Below, piece by piece: positions 43,366 to 50,585 of a DNA stretch of 50,585 nucleotides (its first letter is position 1; every line of letters begins with the position of its first letter). The translations under genes were made by a program, and so were the position numbers. Below the pieces are notes generated by a model. It saw only the letters and a program-made list of their open reading frames with translations, had not been told where the DNA came from and did not search any database. Source of the stretch: Gaiellales bacterium (GTDB lineage: Bacteria; Actinomycetota; Thermoleophilia; Gaiellales; JAICJC01). The DNA lies in the NCBI GenBank assembly GCA_036403155.1, contig DASWRM010000042.1:113463-164047 (forward strand), written 5' to 3'.

Positions 43366-43794
43366 TCAGCGACGGCTGAGGACGACCACCGGGATCTCCC
43401 GGTCGGTGCGCGCGGCGTAGGCGTCGTAGTCGGGCCACACCTCGGTCATCAGCCGCCAAAGGCGCTTCCGCTCGGTGCCCGTCGCGATCGACGCCCTCAC
43501 CGGAATCACCTCGCTCCCGACCTGCACGGTCACCTCGTCCGGGTGCGCCTCGATGTTCCGATACCACGCCGGATGCTCCGGGGCGCCTCCCTTCGATGCG
43601 ACGATCACCCACCGATCGCCGTCCGGTTGGTAGATCAACGGCGCCGTGCGCTCCTCGCCGGAACGGCTGCCCATCGTCGTCAGCAGCAGGATGCGCGTGC
43701 CGTGCTTCCACTGCGACCCCACGGCGCCGCCCGTCTCGCGGTAGACCCGCACGTGCTCCGCGCCGTAGAGCCGATCCTCATGCGTGCTGCGCAT
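43366..43794 (-). CDS. F420-dependent nitroreductase/quinone-reductase family protein (Ddn-like, DUF385)
   Basis: A 142-residue split-barrel protein. L-L-L-T-T-M-G-S-R-S-G-E-E-R-T-A-P-L-I-Y, V-A-S-K-G-G-A-P-E-H-P-A-W-Y-R-N and the late W-P-D-Y-D-A-Y are the family hallmarks; mycobacterial members use the deazaflavin F420. F420 use by this organism is therefore likely, though no biosynthesis gene is in the window. ATG 43794 begins at M-R-S-T-H-E-D; the longer upstream frame is Arg/Pro-rich and non-conserved. Confidence 0.87.
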   Translation of the reverse strand: MRSTHEDRLYGAEHVRVYRETGGAVGSQWKHGTRILLLTTMGSRSGEERTAPLIYQPDGDRWVIVASKGGAPEHPAWYRNIEAHPDEVTVQVGSEVIPVRASIATGTERKRLWRLMTEVWPDYDAYAARTDREIPVVVLSRR

Positions 43795-43976
43795 CGTCCG
43801 CGGATGGTTCCCCGCCGCCGGGTATCTCAACCAGCCGCCTCGCCGGCATGGCCGGCGGAGCTCACGAAGCCGCCGAACCCGGGGGTATAACTCCACAGGC
43901 AACGCCGGCTCGCCGCCGAGCCCGACGCGCGACGGCCGGCTGTTGACGACCCCCCGTGAGCAGAGGAGCGGCAAGC

Positions 43977-44324
43977 ATGACGGGAAGCATCTCGGTCGAG
44001 GATCGCGACGATGCGGTGGTGGTTCACCTCGTCGGAGAGCACGACGTGTCGACCATCCCGCTCATCGGCGACGCGGTCTCCGCGGCGATGGCACGGTCGG
44101 ATCGTGTCCTCATCGACCTCTCCGGCGCCACATTCCTCGACTCGTCGGTGCTCGGCGTCGTGTTGCGCTCCCGCGACCGGTGTGTCGTGATTGCGGGGGA
44201 CGGCTCCCTCGCCGCCCGGCGCATCGCCCTGCTCGGCATCGGCCATCTCCTGCACATGGGGGCGTCCTTCGAGGAGGCCGTGCAGCGGTTCGTGGGCCCC
44301 GAGCCGCTGCCGTCGGATGGCTGA
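43977..44324 (+). CDS. STAS-domain anti-sigma-factor antagonist
   Basis: A 115-residue SpoIIAA/RsbV-like protein. L-V-G-E-H-D-V-S-T opens the second strand region, and A-T-F-L-D-S-S-V-L-G holds the phosphorylatable Ser (Ser57, second Ser of D-S-S). In the family the unphosphorylated form binds an anti-sigma kinase and frees its sigma factor. A histidine kinase and a WhiG-type sigma gene follow within 4 kb, but no RsbW-like kinase is seen nearby. ATG 43977 has agaggag upstream. TATAAC at 43886-43891 may be the promoter. Confidence 0.87.
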   Translation: MTGSISVEDRDDAVVVHLVGEHDVSTIPLIGDAVSAAMARSDRVLIDLSGATFLDSSVLGVVLRSRDRCVVIAGDGSLAARRIALLGIGHLLHMGASFEEAVQRFVGPEPLPSDG

Positions 44325-44375
44325 ACCGGCCTCCACGGTGGTTTGGGGGCGTCGCGGCTACGGTATGGCCGCACC

Positions 44376-44675
44376 ATGAGCGAGCTTCCCGATCGCCTCG
44401 AAACCGAGCAGGACGCCCCTGAGCCGGACGTTCCGCCGCTTGCGGCACCGGTGACCGCTCCGCCGCAGGGGATGTTGCCTGCCCGGGAGCGGCGCCGGTT
44501 CTTGGTCGAACGAGGCCTGATGCGGCTCGTCGCCACGTGCGGCGTCGTCGCAATCGGTACCGCCACCGCCGCCATCCTGAGCAGCCAGGACGTCGCCGGA
44601 TGGATCATCGGTCTGGTCGTGTCGCTCGTTTCCGTGGTGCTGGCCGCTCTGCTCTGGTCGTCGCGGGAGCTGTAG
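44376..44675 (+). CDS. Small two-helix membrane protein
   Basis: A 99-residue protein with a charged and Pro-rich N-terminal 45 residues and then two membrane helices (L-V-A-T-C-G-V-V-A-I-G-T-A and W-I-I-G-L-V-V-S-L-V-S-V-V-L-A-A-L-L-W). No family recognised. ATG 44376 follows TACGGT by 11 nt. It lies between the STAS and kinase genes on the same strand and is closed by a perfect palindrome, so it is probably its own unit. Confidence 0.65.
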   Translation: MSELPDRLETEQDAPEPDVPPLAAPVTAPPQGMLPARERRRFLVERGLMRLVATCGVVAIGTATAAILSSQDVAGWIIGLVVSLVSVVLAALLWSSREL

Positions 44676-44692
44676 CCCGCCGATCGGCGGGC
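44675..44692 (+). terminator. Perfect palindrome at the stop of the small membrane gene
   Basis: GCCCGCCGATCGGCGGGC, 9-bp arms with no loop, starting at the last base of the TAG stop. Probable terminator; no T tract. Confidence 0.55.
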
Positions 44693-44845
44693 GGCCCGAA
44701 CGAGCGTCCGGAAGCTTGGGGCTATACCGCCGATCGGCTCTGATGTACGCTCGCCGGGCCTGGGACCCGCCACGGAAGGATGTCCAGTGCCCCGCGCTCC
44801 ACGTCCAGCGACTGCTCCGCGGTTCAGCCGCCCGGTCGGAGGCTG

Positions 44846-47281
44846 ATGCCGGTGGCGCGACCGCAGTCCCGGTATCTGCTGATGGGCGCGTTGATCGTCG
44901 TGATCGCGCTCGTCAATGCCGTCTCGTTCGTCCTCGTACGGGACGCCGGGTCCACGCTCCACGACCAGGCGACGCCGCGATCGCTGGCCGTCGAGCAGCT
45001 GCGGCTGGACATCGCCGACATGAATGGCGCCCAGAACCTGTACCTGATCGACCCGGGCGGCGGCAGGCCGGTGTACGTGGCGTCCCGCACCGCCGTGCGC
45101 CGCGACCTCGCAGCCGTCCGGCCGCTCGAGACCTCCGCGGACGGCCGCGCGACGCTGGCCGGCCTGATCCGCGACGAGCGGGCGTTCGAACGCGTGGACG
45201 GGCAGATCTGGTCGTCGCTGCAGGCCGGTCAGGTCCAGGTGGCACGGTCGCTGGCGGCCGGCGCAGAGACGACCACGTACACCCGGATGACAGCGCAGGC
45301 GACCGCGCTCGACCGCGACGCGGTCGCCCGGCGCGTCGCCGCACTCGACTCCTACAACACCCGCGAGCGCATCGCCCTCGCCGTGTCGCTCACGTTCGCC
45401 GCCGCCGCGCTGGCACTGACCGTCGTCCTGCTCACCGAGCGGCTCCGCACCGGCCGGCGGCTCGACACCAGCGAGGCGCAGTTCCGGACGCTGCTCGAGG
45501 AGCTTCCGGCGGCCGTTCGCATCTACGACTCCGCACGCGACCGGGTGACGTACGCGAACCCGCGCTATCTGGAGATGTACGGCTATACGCGCAGGCACAT
45601 CGACTCGGGCCTCCCCCTGCACTGGGCCGAGCGCCTGCACGACGACGACCGCGACCGCGTCGTCCACGGGTGGCTCACCGCCGCTGCCCGGGGCCGGCCG
45701 TGGTGGGACCGCTACCGGTGGGTCTCCATCGACGGGCAGGTGCTATGGGTCTCGGACTCTGAGCGGTCGCTGCCCGGTGAGCCGGGCCAGCGGCTCGGGA
45801 TCGCCATGGACGTCACGGAGCAGGAGCAGGTCGCGGCGGAGCTCGAGGAGCAGCGCCGGCGCTACCGCACGCTCGTCGAACGGATGCCGCTCGTGGTCTA
45901 CATCGACGGGCGCGCGGGCGATGAGGCCGTGTACGTCAGCCCGCAGATCGAGACCGTCCTCGGGGTCGGTGTGCAGGAGTGGTACGACGCGGTCGGCGAC
46001 GTCGGCTTCTGGGAGCGGCACGTCCATCCGGACGATCTGGAGCGCGTCAAGCGGGCAATGGGCTACGACATGCCGGACCGGCCACCGGCGGACTACACGA
46101 TCCTGTTCCGCTTCCTGCGCGGCGACGGCCAGTACCGCTGGATCGTCAACGAGGACGTGGAGGTGACCGGCGACGACGGCAGGCCGCTGTGGCGCCAGGG
46201 GCTGATCCGCGACGTCCACGACCGCATGCTCGCGGAGCAGCGCTGGGAGGACCTGATCCACCGGCTGCCCGGCACGGTGGCTCTCTGGGACAAGGCGACC
46301 GAGTCCACCGTGTACGCCTCACCGCACATCGAGCAGCTCACCGGTGAGCGCCCGGAGCTGTGGCTGGGCCGCGAGGGATTCGAGCGGTTCCGCTCGCGAG
46401 TGCATCCCGACGACCTCAACGACCCGGAGCGCTGGCGGACGGACGGCATGCCCAGCACGTATCGCTGGCGCCGCAGCGACGGGCGCGAGATCTGGATCCG
46501 CGAGATCGACGCGCCGTCGCCCGAGCGGGAGTCGGGCATCGGCGTGCTGCTGTTCGACGCCACGGTCGAGATGACCGCGCAGATGCAGCTTCGCGACGCG
46601 CAGCGCAAGGCGCTGGAGTCGCTCGCAGCGCTGGTCACGGCGGCGGAGGAGGAGCGCTCGCGGATCGCCACCGAGCTGCACGACGACACGGTGTCCGACC
46701 TGACGGCGGTGCTCATGCACATCCGCCTGCAGATGCGCCGGCGGCCGGAGCTGGAGCCGCTCGAGCGGGTGGTCAGCCAGGCCCTCGAGCGCACTCGCCG
46801 GCTGATGTTCGAGCTGCGCCCGCACATCCTCGCCCACGACGGCCTGCACGCGGCGGTCGAGCAGACGCTCAAGGTGGCGCCGGCCGAGCAGGAGTGGGAG
46901 AGCGCGGTCGACATCGACATTCCCCGGCAGAGCGATACGCTGGAAGCGCTCGCCTACCGGTCGATCCGGGAGCTGGTCGTGAACGCGCGCAAGCACAGCC
47001 GGGCCGCGCACATCAGCGTGCGGGGCAGGGAGGTGGGCGGCGAGCTCGAGTTCGTCGTCCAGGACGACGGCGTCGGCTTCGATCCGCAGGCGGTGGCGCT
47101 TCGCGAGGGAGCGATCCTGCACATCGGGCTGTCGAGCACGCGCGAGCGGCTCGAGCTCGCCGGCGGCAGCCTGGCGATCGATGCCGCGCCCGGCGCCGGA
47201 GCCCGCTTCACGATCACGCTCCCGGCCCAGCCGCGCGAGCAGGGGGCCGCGCCGAGCCCGCTGACCGGCGAGCCCGTCTGA
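44846..47281 (+). CDS. Membrane histidine kinase, CHASE3-like sensor, three PAS domains, NarL-type kinase core
   Basis: An 811-residue kinase. TM1 at about 9-31, a helical extracytoplasmic CHASE3-like domain to about 170, TM2 at about 170-192, then three PAS domains, each opening with a similar phrase (F-R-T-L-L-E-E-L-P; Y-R-T-L-V-E-R-M-P; W-E-D-L-I-H-R-L-P), and a HisKA_3 domain with His612 (A-T-E-L-H-D-D-T-V-S-D-L), then HATPase (V-N-A-R-K-H-S, G-V-G-F-D). HisKA_3 kinases phosphorylate NarL-type regulators; the 48250 regulator is the natural partner. ATG 44846 has ggagg 4 nt upstream; ATG 44780 is less likely. Confidence 0.88.
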   Translation: MPVARPQSRYLLMGALIVVIALVNAVSFVLVRDAGSTLHDQATPRSLAVEQLRLDIADMNGAQNLYLIDPGGGRPVYVASRTAVRRDLAAVRPLETSADGRATLAGLIRDERAFERVDGQIWSSLQAGQVQVARSLAAGAETTTYTRMTAQATALDRDAVARRVAALDSYNTRERIALAVSLTFAAAALALTVVLLTERLRTGRRLDTSEAQFRTLLEELPAAVRIYDSARDRVTYANPRYLEMYGYTRRHIDSGLPLHWAERLHDDDRDRVVHGWLTAAARGRPWWDRYRWVSIDGQVLWVSDSERSLPGEPGQRLGIAMDVTEQEQVAAELEEQRRRYRTLVERMPLVVYIDGRAGDEAVYVSPQIETVLGVGVQEWYDAVGDVGFWERHVHPDDLERVKRAMGYDMPDRPPADYTILFRFLRGDGQYRWIVNEDVEVTGDDGRPLWRQGLIRDVHDRMLAEQRWEDLIHRLPGTVALWDKATESTVYASPHIEQLTGERPELWLGREGFERFRSRVHPDDLNDPERWRTDGMPSTYRWRRSDGREIWIREIDAPSPERESGIGVLLFDATVEMTAQMQLRDAQRKALESLAALVTAAEEERSRIATELHDDTVSDLTAVLMHIRLQMRRRPELEPLERVVSQALERTRRLMFELRPHILAHDGLHAAVEQTLKVAPAEQEWESAVDIDIPRQSDTLEALAYRSIRELVVNARKHSRAAHISVRGREVGGELEFVVQDDGVGFDPQAVALREGAILHIGLSSTRERLELAGGSLAIDAAPGAGARFTITLPAQPREQGAAPSPLTGEPV

Positions 47282-47432
47282 ACCGCGAACCGGGGAGGCG
47301 GAGTCTGCGATCTGCGGTAGAGCCGATTGCCCCGTAACGCGGACACCGGTGCACCTCGATCGAGGATGGCTGCGCCCGCCACCGCCGTCCGATGCTCCGC
47401 ACACCGGAAAGCGGACACGAGGAGGAGGCGGA

Positions 47433-48218
47433 ATGCAGGACGAACCCCGGCTGTCGGCCGAGACGGCCGAGACGCTGTGGCGGCGGTGGAGCGAAACTCG
47501 AGACGTGGCGTCCCGAGACCGCCTCGTGCTCTCGTATGCGCCGATGGTCAAGTATCTCGCCATGCGGAAGATCCGCGGGGCGCCGAACCACGTGTCGCTC
47601 GACGACCTGGTGGCCGCAGGGCTCCTGCGGCTCGTCCAGGCGGTGGAAGGATTCGACCCGGCGCTCGGTGCGACGTTCGAGCAATACGCCTGGACTCGCG
47701 TCTCGGGCGGCATGATCGACGAGCTGCGCAAGGCTGACTGGGCGCCTCGCAGTGTGCGCCGGCGCCAGCGGGAGATCGAGGAGGCGCGGGGCCAGCTCGC
47801 GCGGCGCCTGGGGCGCGCGCCGACGACGGCCGAGATCGCCGCGCGCCTCGGCATCGACGGCGCCGAGATCGACGCCCTGATGGCCGATGTCGACCAGGCG
47901 GACGTGAGCTCGCTGAACTCCGTCGTGCACGACGGCGAGGAAGGCGGCATCGAGATCGTCGATACGCTCCGGTCGGGCGGCCACTCGCCCGAGCAGGCTG
48001 CGCTGGCGATCGAGCGCGCCGCCGTGATCCGTGAGGCGCTGGCGCTGCTCAACGATCGCGAGCGCCTGATCGTGCGCATGGTGTTCGTCGAGGGGCGGTC
48101 GGCGCGGGAGGCCGCCCGGGTGCTCGGCGTATCGGAGTCACGCGTCAGCCAGGTGTCCCGGGACATTCGTGCCAAGCTCGCGGGCCACATCGACAGCTAT
48201 GACGCTCAGGCTGCCTGA
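47433..48218 (+). CDS. Sigma-70-family factor of the FliA/WhiG type
   Basis: A 261-residue group-3 sigma factor. Region 2: Y-A-P-M-V-K-Y-L-A, S-L-D-D-L-V-A-A-G-L, then F-E-Q-Y-A-W-T-R-V-S-G-G-M-I-D-E-L-R-K-A-D-W-style 2.3-2.4 with P-R-S-V-R-R following, the hallmark of WhiG/FliA; region 3 (P-T-T-A-E-I-A-A-R-L-G) and region 4 (V-L-G-V-S-E-S-R-V-S-Q-V) complete it. In the family it drives sporulation or flagellar genes. It has a strong gaggaggag ribosome site. It lies between a NarL-type kinase and a receiver protein. Confidence 0.9.
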   Translation: MQDEPRLSAETAETLWRRWSETRDVASRDRLVLSYAPMVKYLAMRKIRGAPNHVSLDDLVAAGLLRLVQAVEGFDPALGATFEQYAWTRVSGGMIDELRKADWAPRSVRRRQREIEEARGQLARRLGRAPTTAEIAARLGIDGAEIDALMADVDQADVSSLNSVVHDGEEGGIEIVDTLRSGGHSPEQAALAIERAAVIREALALLNDRERLIVRMVFVEGRSAREAARVLGVSESRVSQVSRDIRAKLAGHIDSYDAQAA

Positions 48219-48249
48219 TCGGCTCCGCGCCGCGTGCGATCATGGGCGC

Positions 48250-48936
48250 GTGCCGACTGCAACGATCAACGTCCTCGTCGTCGACGACCACGTCGCGACG
48301 CGCGCCGGCCTGAAGGCGATCCTCGCGGGCGAGCTGGACATCGTCGTGGTGGGCGAGGCCGGCACCGCGGAGGCTGCCGTGGCGATGGCGGCCCGGCGGC
48401 GTCCGGATGTCGTCATCATGGACCTGCGCCTGGGGACGTCGATGGCCGGCTTCGACGCCACCCGAGAGGTGCTGAGCGCCGATCCGTCGATCGGCGTGCT
48501 CCTGTTCACCGCCTTCGGTGAGCGCCAGCTGCTGGCGCACGGTCTCGAGTGCGGCGCACGCGGGTTCGTCGTCAAGGAAAACAAGAGCCCCGCAACCATG
48601 CGGTTTTCGCTCAACTACGCCGTTCGCCGACGTCGTGCAGGCGCTCGAGTGCGGTGCTGGTGTGGTCCCGGTGTGGTCCCGGAGCGAGCGGCCGGCATGA
48701 GCATCGCCGACCTGATCCACGCTCGGCGCGCCGAGCTCCGCGGCCGGATGGCCGTCGCGGTCGCCCACGACGACAACCTGCTCGCCGGAACCACCGCGGA
48801 CGAGATGGGGTTCCTGGTCGCGCTGCTCCGCGATCTACTCGACGAGTCGCACCGTCAGGAGGCGATGCCGATCGTCGCCGCGGTCCGCGCGCGCTGGGCG
48901 CGCGAAGGCTACGCGCCGGCGGACGCGCCGACGTGA
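48250..48936 (+). CDS. NarL-type receiver, truncated and fused to unrelated sequence
   Basis: Residues 1-115 are a good receiver: V-L-V-V-D-D-H, phospho-acceptor in I-M-D-L-R-L-G, the F-T-A switch and G-F-V-V-K-E. A NarL-family regulator would now have a linker and a LuxR helix-turn-helix. Instead the frame turns Arg/Cys-rich after S-P-A-T (about 48598) and then runs into a helical 79-residue stretch starting M-S-I-A-D-L-I-H-A-R-R, which could be its own gene (ATG 48697). GTG 48250 is chosen from the alignment of V-P-T-A-T-I-N with family starts; ATG 48199 is an alternative. The missing output domain is probably the trace of an insertion. Confidence 0.65.
   Translation: MPTATINVLVVDDHVATRAGLKAILAGELDIVVVGEAGTAEAAVAMAARRRPDVVIMDLRLGTSMAGFDATREVLSADPSIGVLLFTAFGERQLLAHGLECGARGFVVKENKSPATMRFSLNYAVRRRRAGARVRCWCGPGVVPERAAGMSIADLIHARRAELRGRMAVAVAHDDNLLAGTTADEMGFLVALLRDLLDESHRQEAMPIVAAVRARWAREGYAPADAPT
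48577..48680. other. Candidate element boundary inside the regulator gene
   Basis: Receiver homology ends here. The sequence holds a hairpin CCGCA-acca-TGCGG followed by TTTTC (48590-48608), with GAAAA at 48577-48581 able to pair with TTTTC, and a perfect 11-bp tandem GGTGTGGTCCC twice (48659-48680). CTCGAGTGCGG occurs at 48544-48554 and again at 48644-48654. These are suggestive of an attachment site, not proof. Confidence 0.35.
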
Positions 48937-49010
48937 TCGCTATGCTGCGATGGCCGGTAGACGCTTCGCGTCACGCCCGCCACAACACGCCCGGTTCTTC
49001 GAGCCCGGTA

Positions 49011-49037
49011 GTTGCGAATCGCAGACTCACTCGCAAC
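49011..49037. promoter_or_regulatory. Inverted repeat upstream of the capsid gene
   Basis: GTTGCGA and TCGCAAC separated by 13 nt, 23 nt before the capsid GTG. Operator or leader hairpin; TATGCT at 48941-48946 is a possible -10. Confidence 0.4.
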
Positions 49038-49059
49038 CCGTACGCACGGAGGACCCAAA

Positions 49060-50313
49060 GTGGACAAGAAGCACGACTATCGCAGCCGCGTTGACGGCTC
49101 GTGGCGGTACGACATTGAGCGGATGGCGACCTGGGGCGGACAGGCGCAGCTCGATCGCTACGCCGGCCTGGTCGACGGCGTCAAGAACGAGCTCGAGGTG
49201 CTCGGCAAGGAGACCAACGGTTTCCGTGACGCGTCTGACGAGCAGCGCGCCGAGGCTGAGGTGCTGATCGGCAAGGTGCAGGTCCTCGAGGGCGTTCTCG
49301 CCGAGCCGGAGAAGTTCGCACCGAAGGGCTCGATCCAGCATCCCGTCGCGGCGAGGGATCGCCGCGGGCCCGACATGGCCGGCGTGCCGCGCAACGGCTT
49401 CGCACACCAGATGCTCCAGTCGATCGGGGACGGTGACTGGATGCAGTTGCGCGCTGCGCTCGACGGGACCAGTGGTGGCACCGTCGTGCAGCCGTACTTC
49501 GAGCCGACCGTGCTCGACCTGCCGCAGCGTGGCCTGTTCCTCCGCTCGCTGATCCCGACCACCGTCATACCCGCCAACCAGGCGAGCGACCAGGTCGCGT
49601 TCGTTCGCCAGACCGTAGCCACGCAGAACGCTGCGGCCGTGGCGGCGGGCAGCCAGAAGCCGACGTCGGTCTACACCATGGAGCGGGTCAGCCAGAAGTT
49701 CAGCGTCATCGCCCATATGAGCGAGGCGGTCGACAAGAATTTCTTCAGCGACTTCGCGTCACTGTCGACGTTCCTCGAGTCGGAGATGCGACTCGGCCTG
49801 CTGCTCGCCGAAGAGGGCGAGATCCTCAGCGGCAGCGGCACCTTCCCGCACCTGCCCGGCATCATCAACACGGCCGGCATCCAGACACAGGCACTCGGCG
49901 CCGACGTCCGATTCGACGCGGTCCACAAGGCGGTCACCAAGATTCGCCTCAACGCGCGGCGCGAGCCGGACGCCGTCGCCTTCCATCCGACTGACTGGGA
50001 AACGCTGCGGCTCACGCGCACAACGCAGGGCGAGTACATCTCGGCCGATCCGCTGTCCAGCGACCCGAACCAGCTCTGGGGAATGAAGGTCGTGACCAGC
50101 AGCCTGCTCACGCAGGGCACCGCGGTCGTCGCCTACTGGCCCGACATGCACCTCTGGGTCAGGGAGGACGCGCGGATGGACTTCCGAGACACCGGCCTCA
50201 ACAGCAGCGGCCAGGACATGTTCTCCTACAACCAGCTGCTCTTCCGAGCTGAGGAGCGGGTGACGTTCAGCGTCATCCGCCCGCTCTCGGTGTGCCTCGT
50301 GACGGGCCTCTGA
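49060..50313 (+). CDS. HK97-family phage major capsid protein
   Basis: A 417-residue capsid subunit. The N-terminal 100 residues are charged and helical (delta-domain-like, E-Q-R-A-E-A-E-V-L-I-G-K), then a Gly-rich G-T-S-G-G-T-V-V-Q-P start of the mature fold, S-L-I-P-T-T-V-I-P, M-E-R-V-S-Q-K-F-S-V-I-A-H-M, a helix S-T-F-L-E-S-E-M-R-L-G-L-L-L-A-E-E with the L-S-G-S-G turn, and a late L-W-G-M-K-V-V-T-S. These are the HK97-fold order. No protease, portal or terminase gene precedes it. GTG 49060 has cggagga 6 nt upstream. It belongs to a prophage or satellite whose remainder lies to the right. Confidence 0.88.
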   Translation: MDKKHDYRSRVDGSWRYDIERMATWGGQAQLDRYAGLVDGVKNELEVLGKETNGFRDASDEQRAEAEVLIGKVQVLEGVLAEPEKFAPKGSIQHPVAARDRRGPDMAGVPRNGFAHQMLQSIGDGDWMQLRAALDGTSGGTVVQPYFEPTVLDLPQRGLFLRSLIPTTVIPANQASDQVAFVRQTVATQNAAAVAAGSQKPTSVYTMERVSQKFSVIAHMSEAVDKNFFSDFASLSTFLESEMRLGLLLAEEGEILSGSGTFPHLPGIINTAGIQTQALGADVRFDAVHKAVTKIRLNARREPDAVAFHPTDWETLRLTRTTQGEYISADPLSSDPNQLWGMKVVTSSLLTQGTAVVAYWPDMHLWVREDARMDFRDTGLNSSGQDMFSYNQLLFRAEERVTFSVIRPLSVCLVTGL

Positions 50314-50585
50314 TGAACCCGTTCGCCGCGGCGTACAACGCGCTCTCCGAACGGACACACGCACGCATCATCAACGACGTCTCCGAGCACGCACGCCGGA
50401 CTCGGGGGCGTCGCCTTCCCATCGACGACGAGGGCTACATGGCAGCCAAGGACGCAGCCGAAGTCATGCGCGTCAGCGAAGCGGACCTACTCCTCATGGC
50501 ACGACGCGGCGAACTCAACTGGCGCACGGTTGGCAGCGGCGTCGAGATCCAGCCGGCCATCGTCAGCGGAGCGAGCCTCCCGCCA
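50313..50585 (+). CDS. Helix-turn-helix protein, excisionase-like (partial)
   Basis: ATG 50313 overlaps the capsid stop (TGATG); the gene runs off the window after 91 codons. Residues about 45-80 (Y-M-A-A-K-D-A-A-E-V-M-R-V-S-E-A-D-L-L-L-M-A-R-R-G-E-L) form a MerR/excisionase-type helix-turn-helix followed by a wing strand (L-N-W-R-T-V). The N-terminal 40 residues are basic. Coupling to a capsid gene suggests a regulatory or recombination-directionality role in the element. Confidence 0.65.
   Translation, partial: MNPFAAAYNALSERTHARIINDVSEHARRTRGRRLPIDDEGYMAAKDAAEVMRVSEADLLLMARRGELNWRTVGSGVEIQPAIVSGASLPP

Noticed and set aside
48950-49267. 105-codon frame starting at ATG 48950, soon after TATGCT
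   Set aside because: Continues in the wrong frame through the capsid gene; composition is Ser/Arg/Thr-rich noise.

Overview
The window is a very G+C-rich chromosomal segment, densely coded on both strands. Its gene content points to an actinobacterium: a Rex repressor, a WhiG/FliA-type sigma factor, an F420-dependent nitroreductase-family protein, a PcrA-type helicase, a PanC neighbour of the DUF2520 family, many 4-nt ATGA/GTGA stop/start overlaps, and many genes whose -10 box (TAnnnT) lies only 6-9 nt before the start codon (leaderless mRNAs). A deep-branching class such as Thermoleophilia is my best guess, but this is inference; there is no rRNA to confirm it.

Layout. 1-3.5 kb holds small accessory genes (tail of an M24 peptidase, cupin-TPR protein, P-loop kinase, DUF4188, glyoxalase I, an exported protein). 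3.5-5.8 kb, minus strand, is a tightly overlapping pantothenate operon: a DUF2520 Rossmann protein, panC, panB. 5.9-11.4 kb, plus strand, has an FmdB zinc ribbon, a type-4 uracil-DNA glycosylase, a secreted phosphoesterase, then the tRNA t6A operon (tsaE, tsaB, rimI, tsaD) with a glutaredoxin-like gene, followed by rex. 11.4-17.8 kb has a GT4 glycosyltransferase and then a four-part unit: membrane GAF histidine kinase (frameshifted here), single-domain response regulator, HEAT-repeat membrane protein and processive GT2 synthase. 17.9-22.5 kb has a YbdK-like carboxylate-amine ligase, a small protein, MTA phosphorylase and a K+-independent H+-pyrophosphatase. 22.6-26.6 kb has two tandem 647-residue APC permeases fused to universal-stress domains, with a 51-residue membrane protein between them.

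26.7-32.9 kb has an SDR, two copies of a 206-bp structured repeat, then hom divergent from two TrkA/RCK proteins, thrC and thrB (the three genes from aspartate semialdehyde to threonine) and a degenerate HAD protein. 33-40 kb has a secreted Ig-like repeat protein, pcrA, an NlpC/P60 hydrolase and an MFS transporter. A tRNA-Val(GAC) with an odd C33 lies at 40.5 kb. 40.6-44.7 kb has an APC transporter with a small membrane partner, an SRPBCC protein, an F420-type nitroreductase and a STAS protein. 44.8-48.9 kb is a signalling block: three-PAS histidine kinase, WhiG-type sigma, and a response regulator that loses its output domain. Directly after it (49.06 kb to the end) come an HK97-fold phage major capsid protein and a helix-turn-helix protein, so the right end probably enters an integrated phage-like or satellite element.

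The observations most worth following are the hairpin-rich tandem repeat at 27.4-27.9 kb, the kinase/regulator/HEAT/GT2 operon, the mobile-element boundary near 48.6 kb, and the APC-USP/TrkA transporter neighbourhood.
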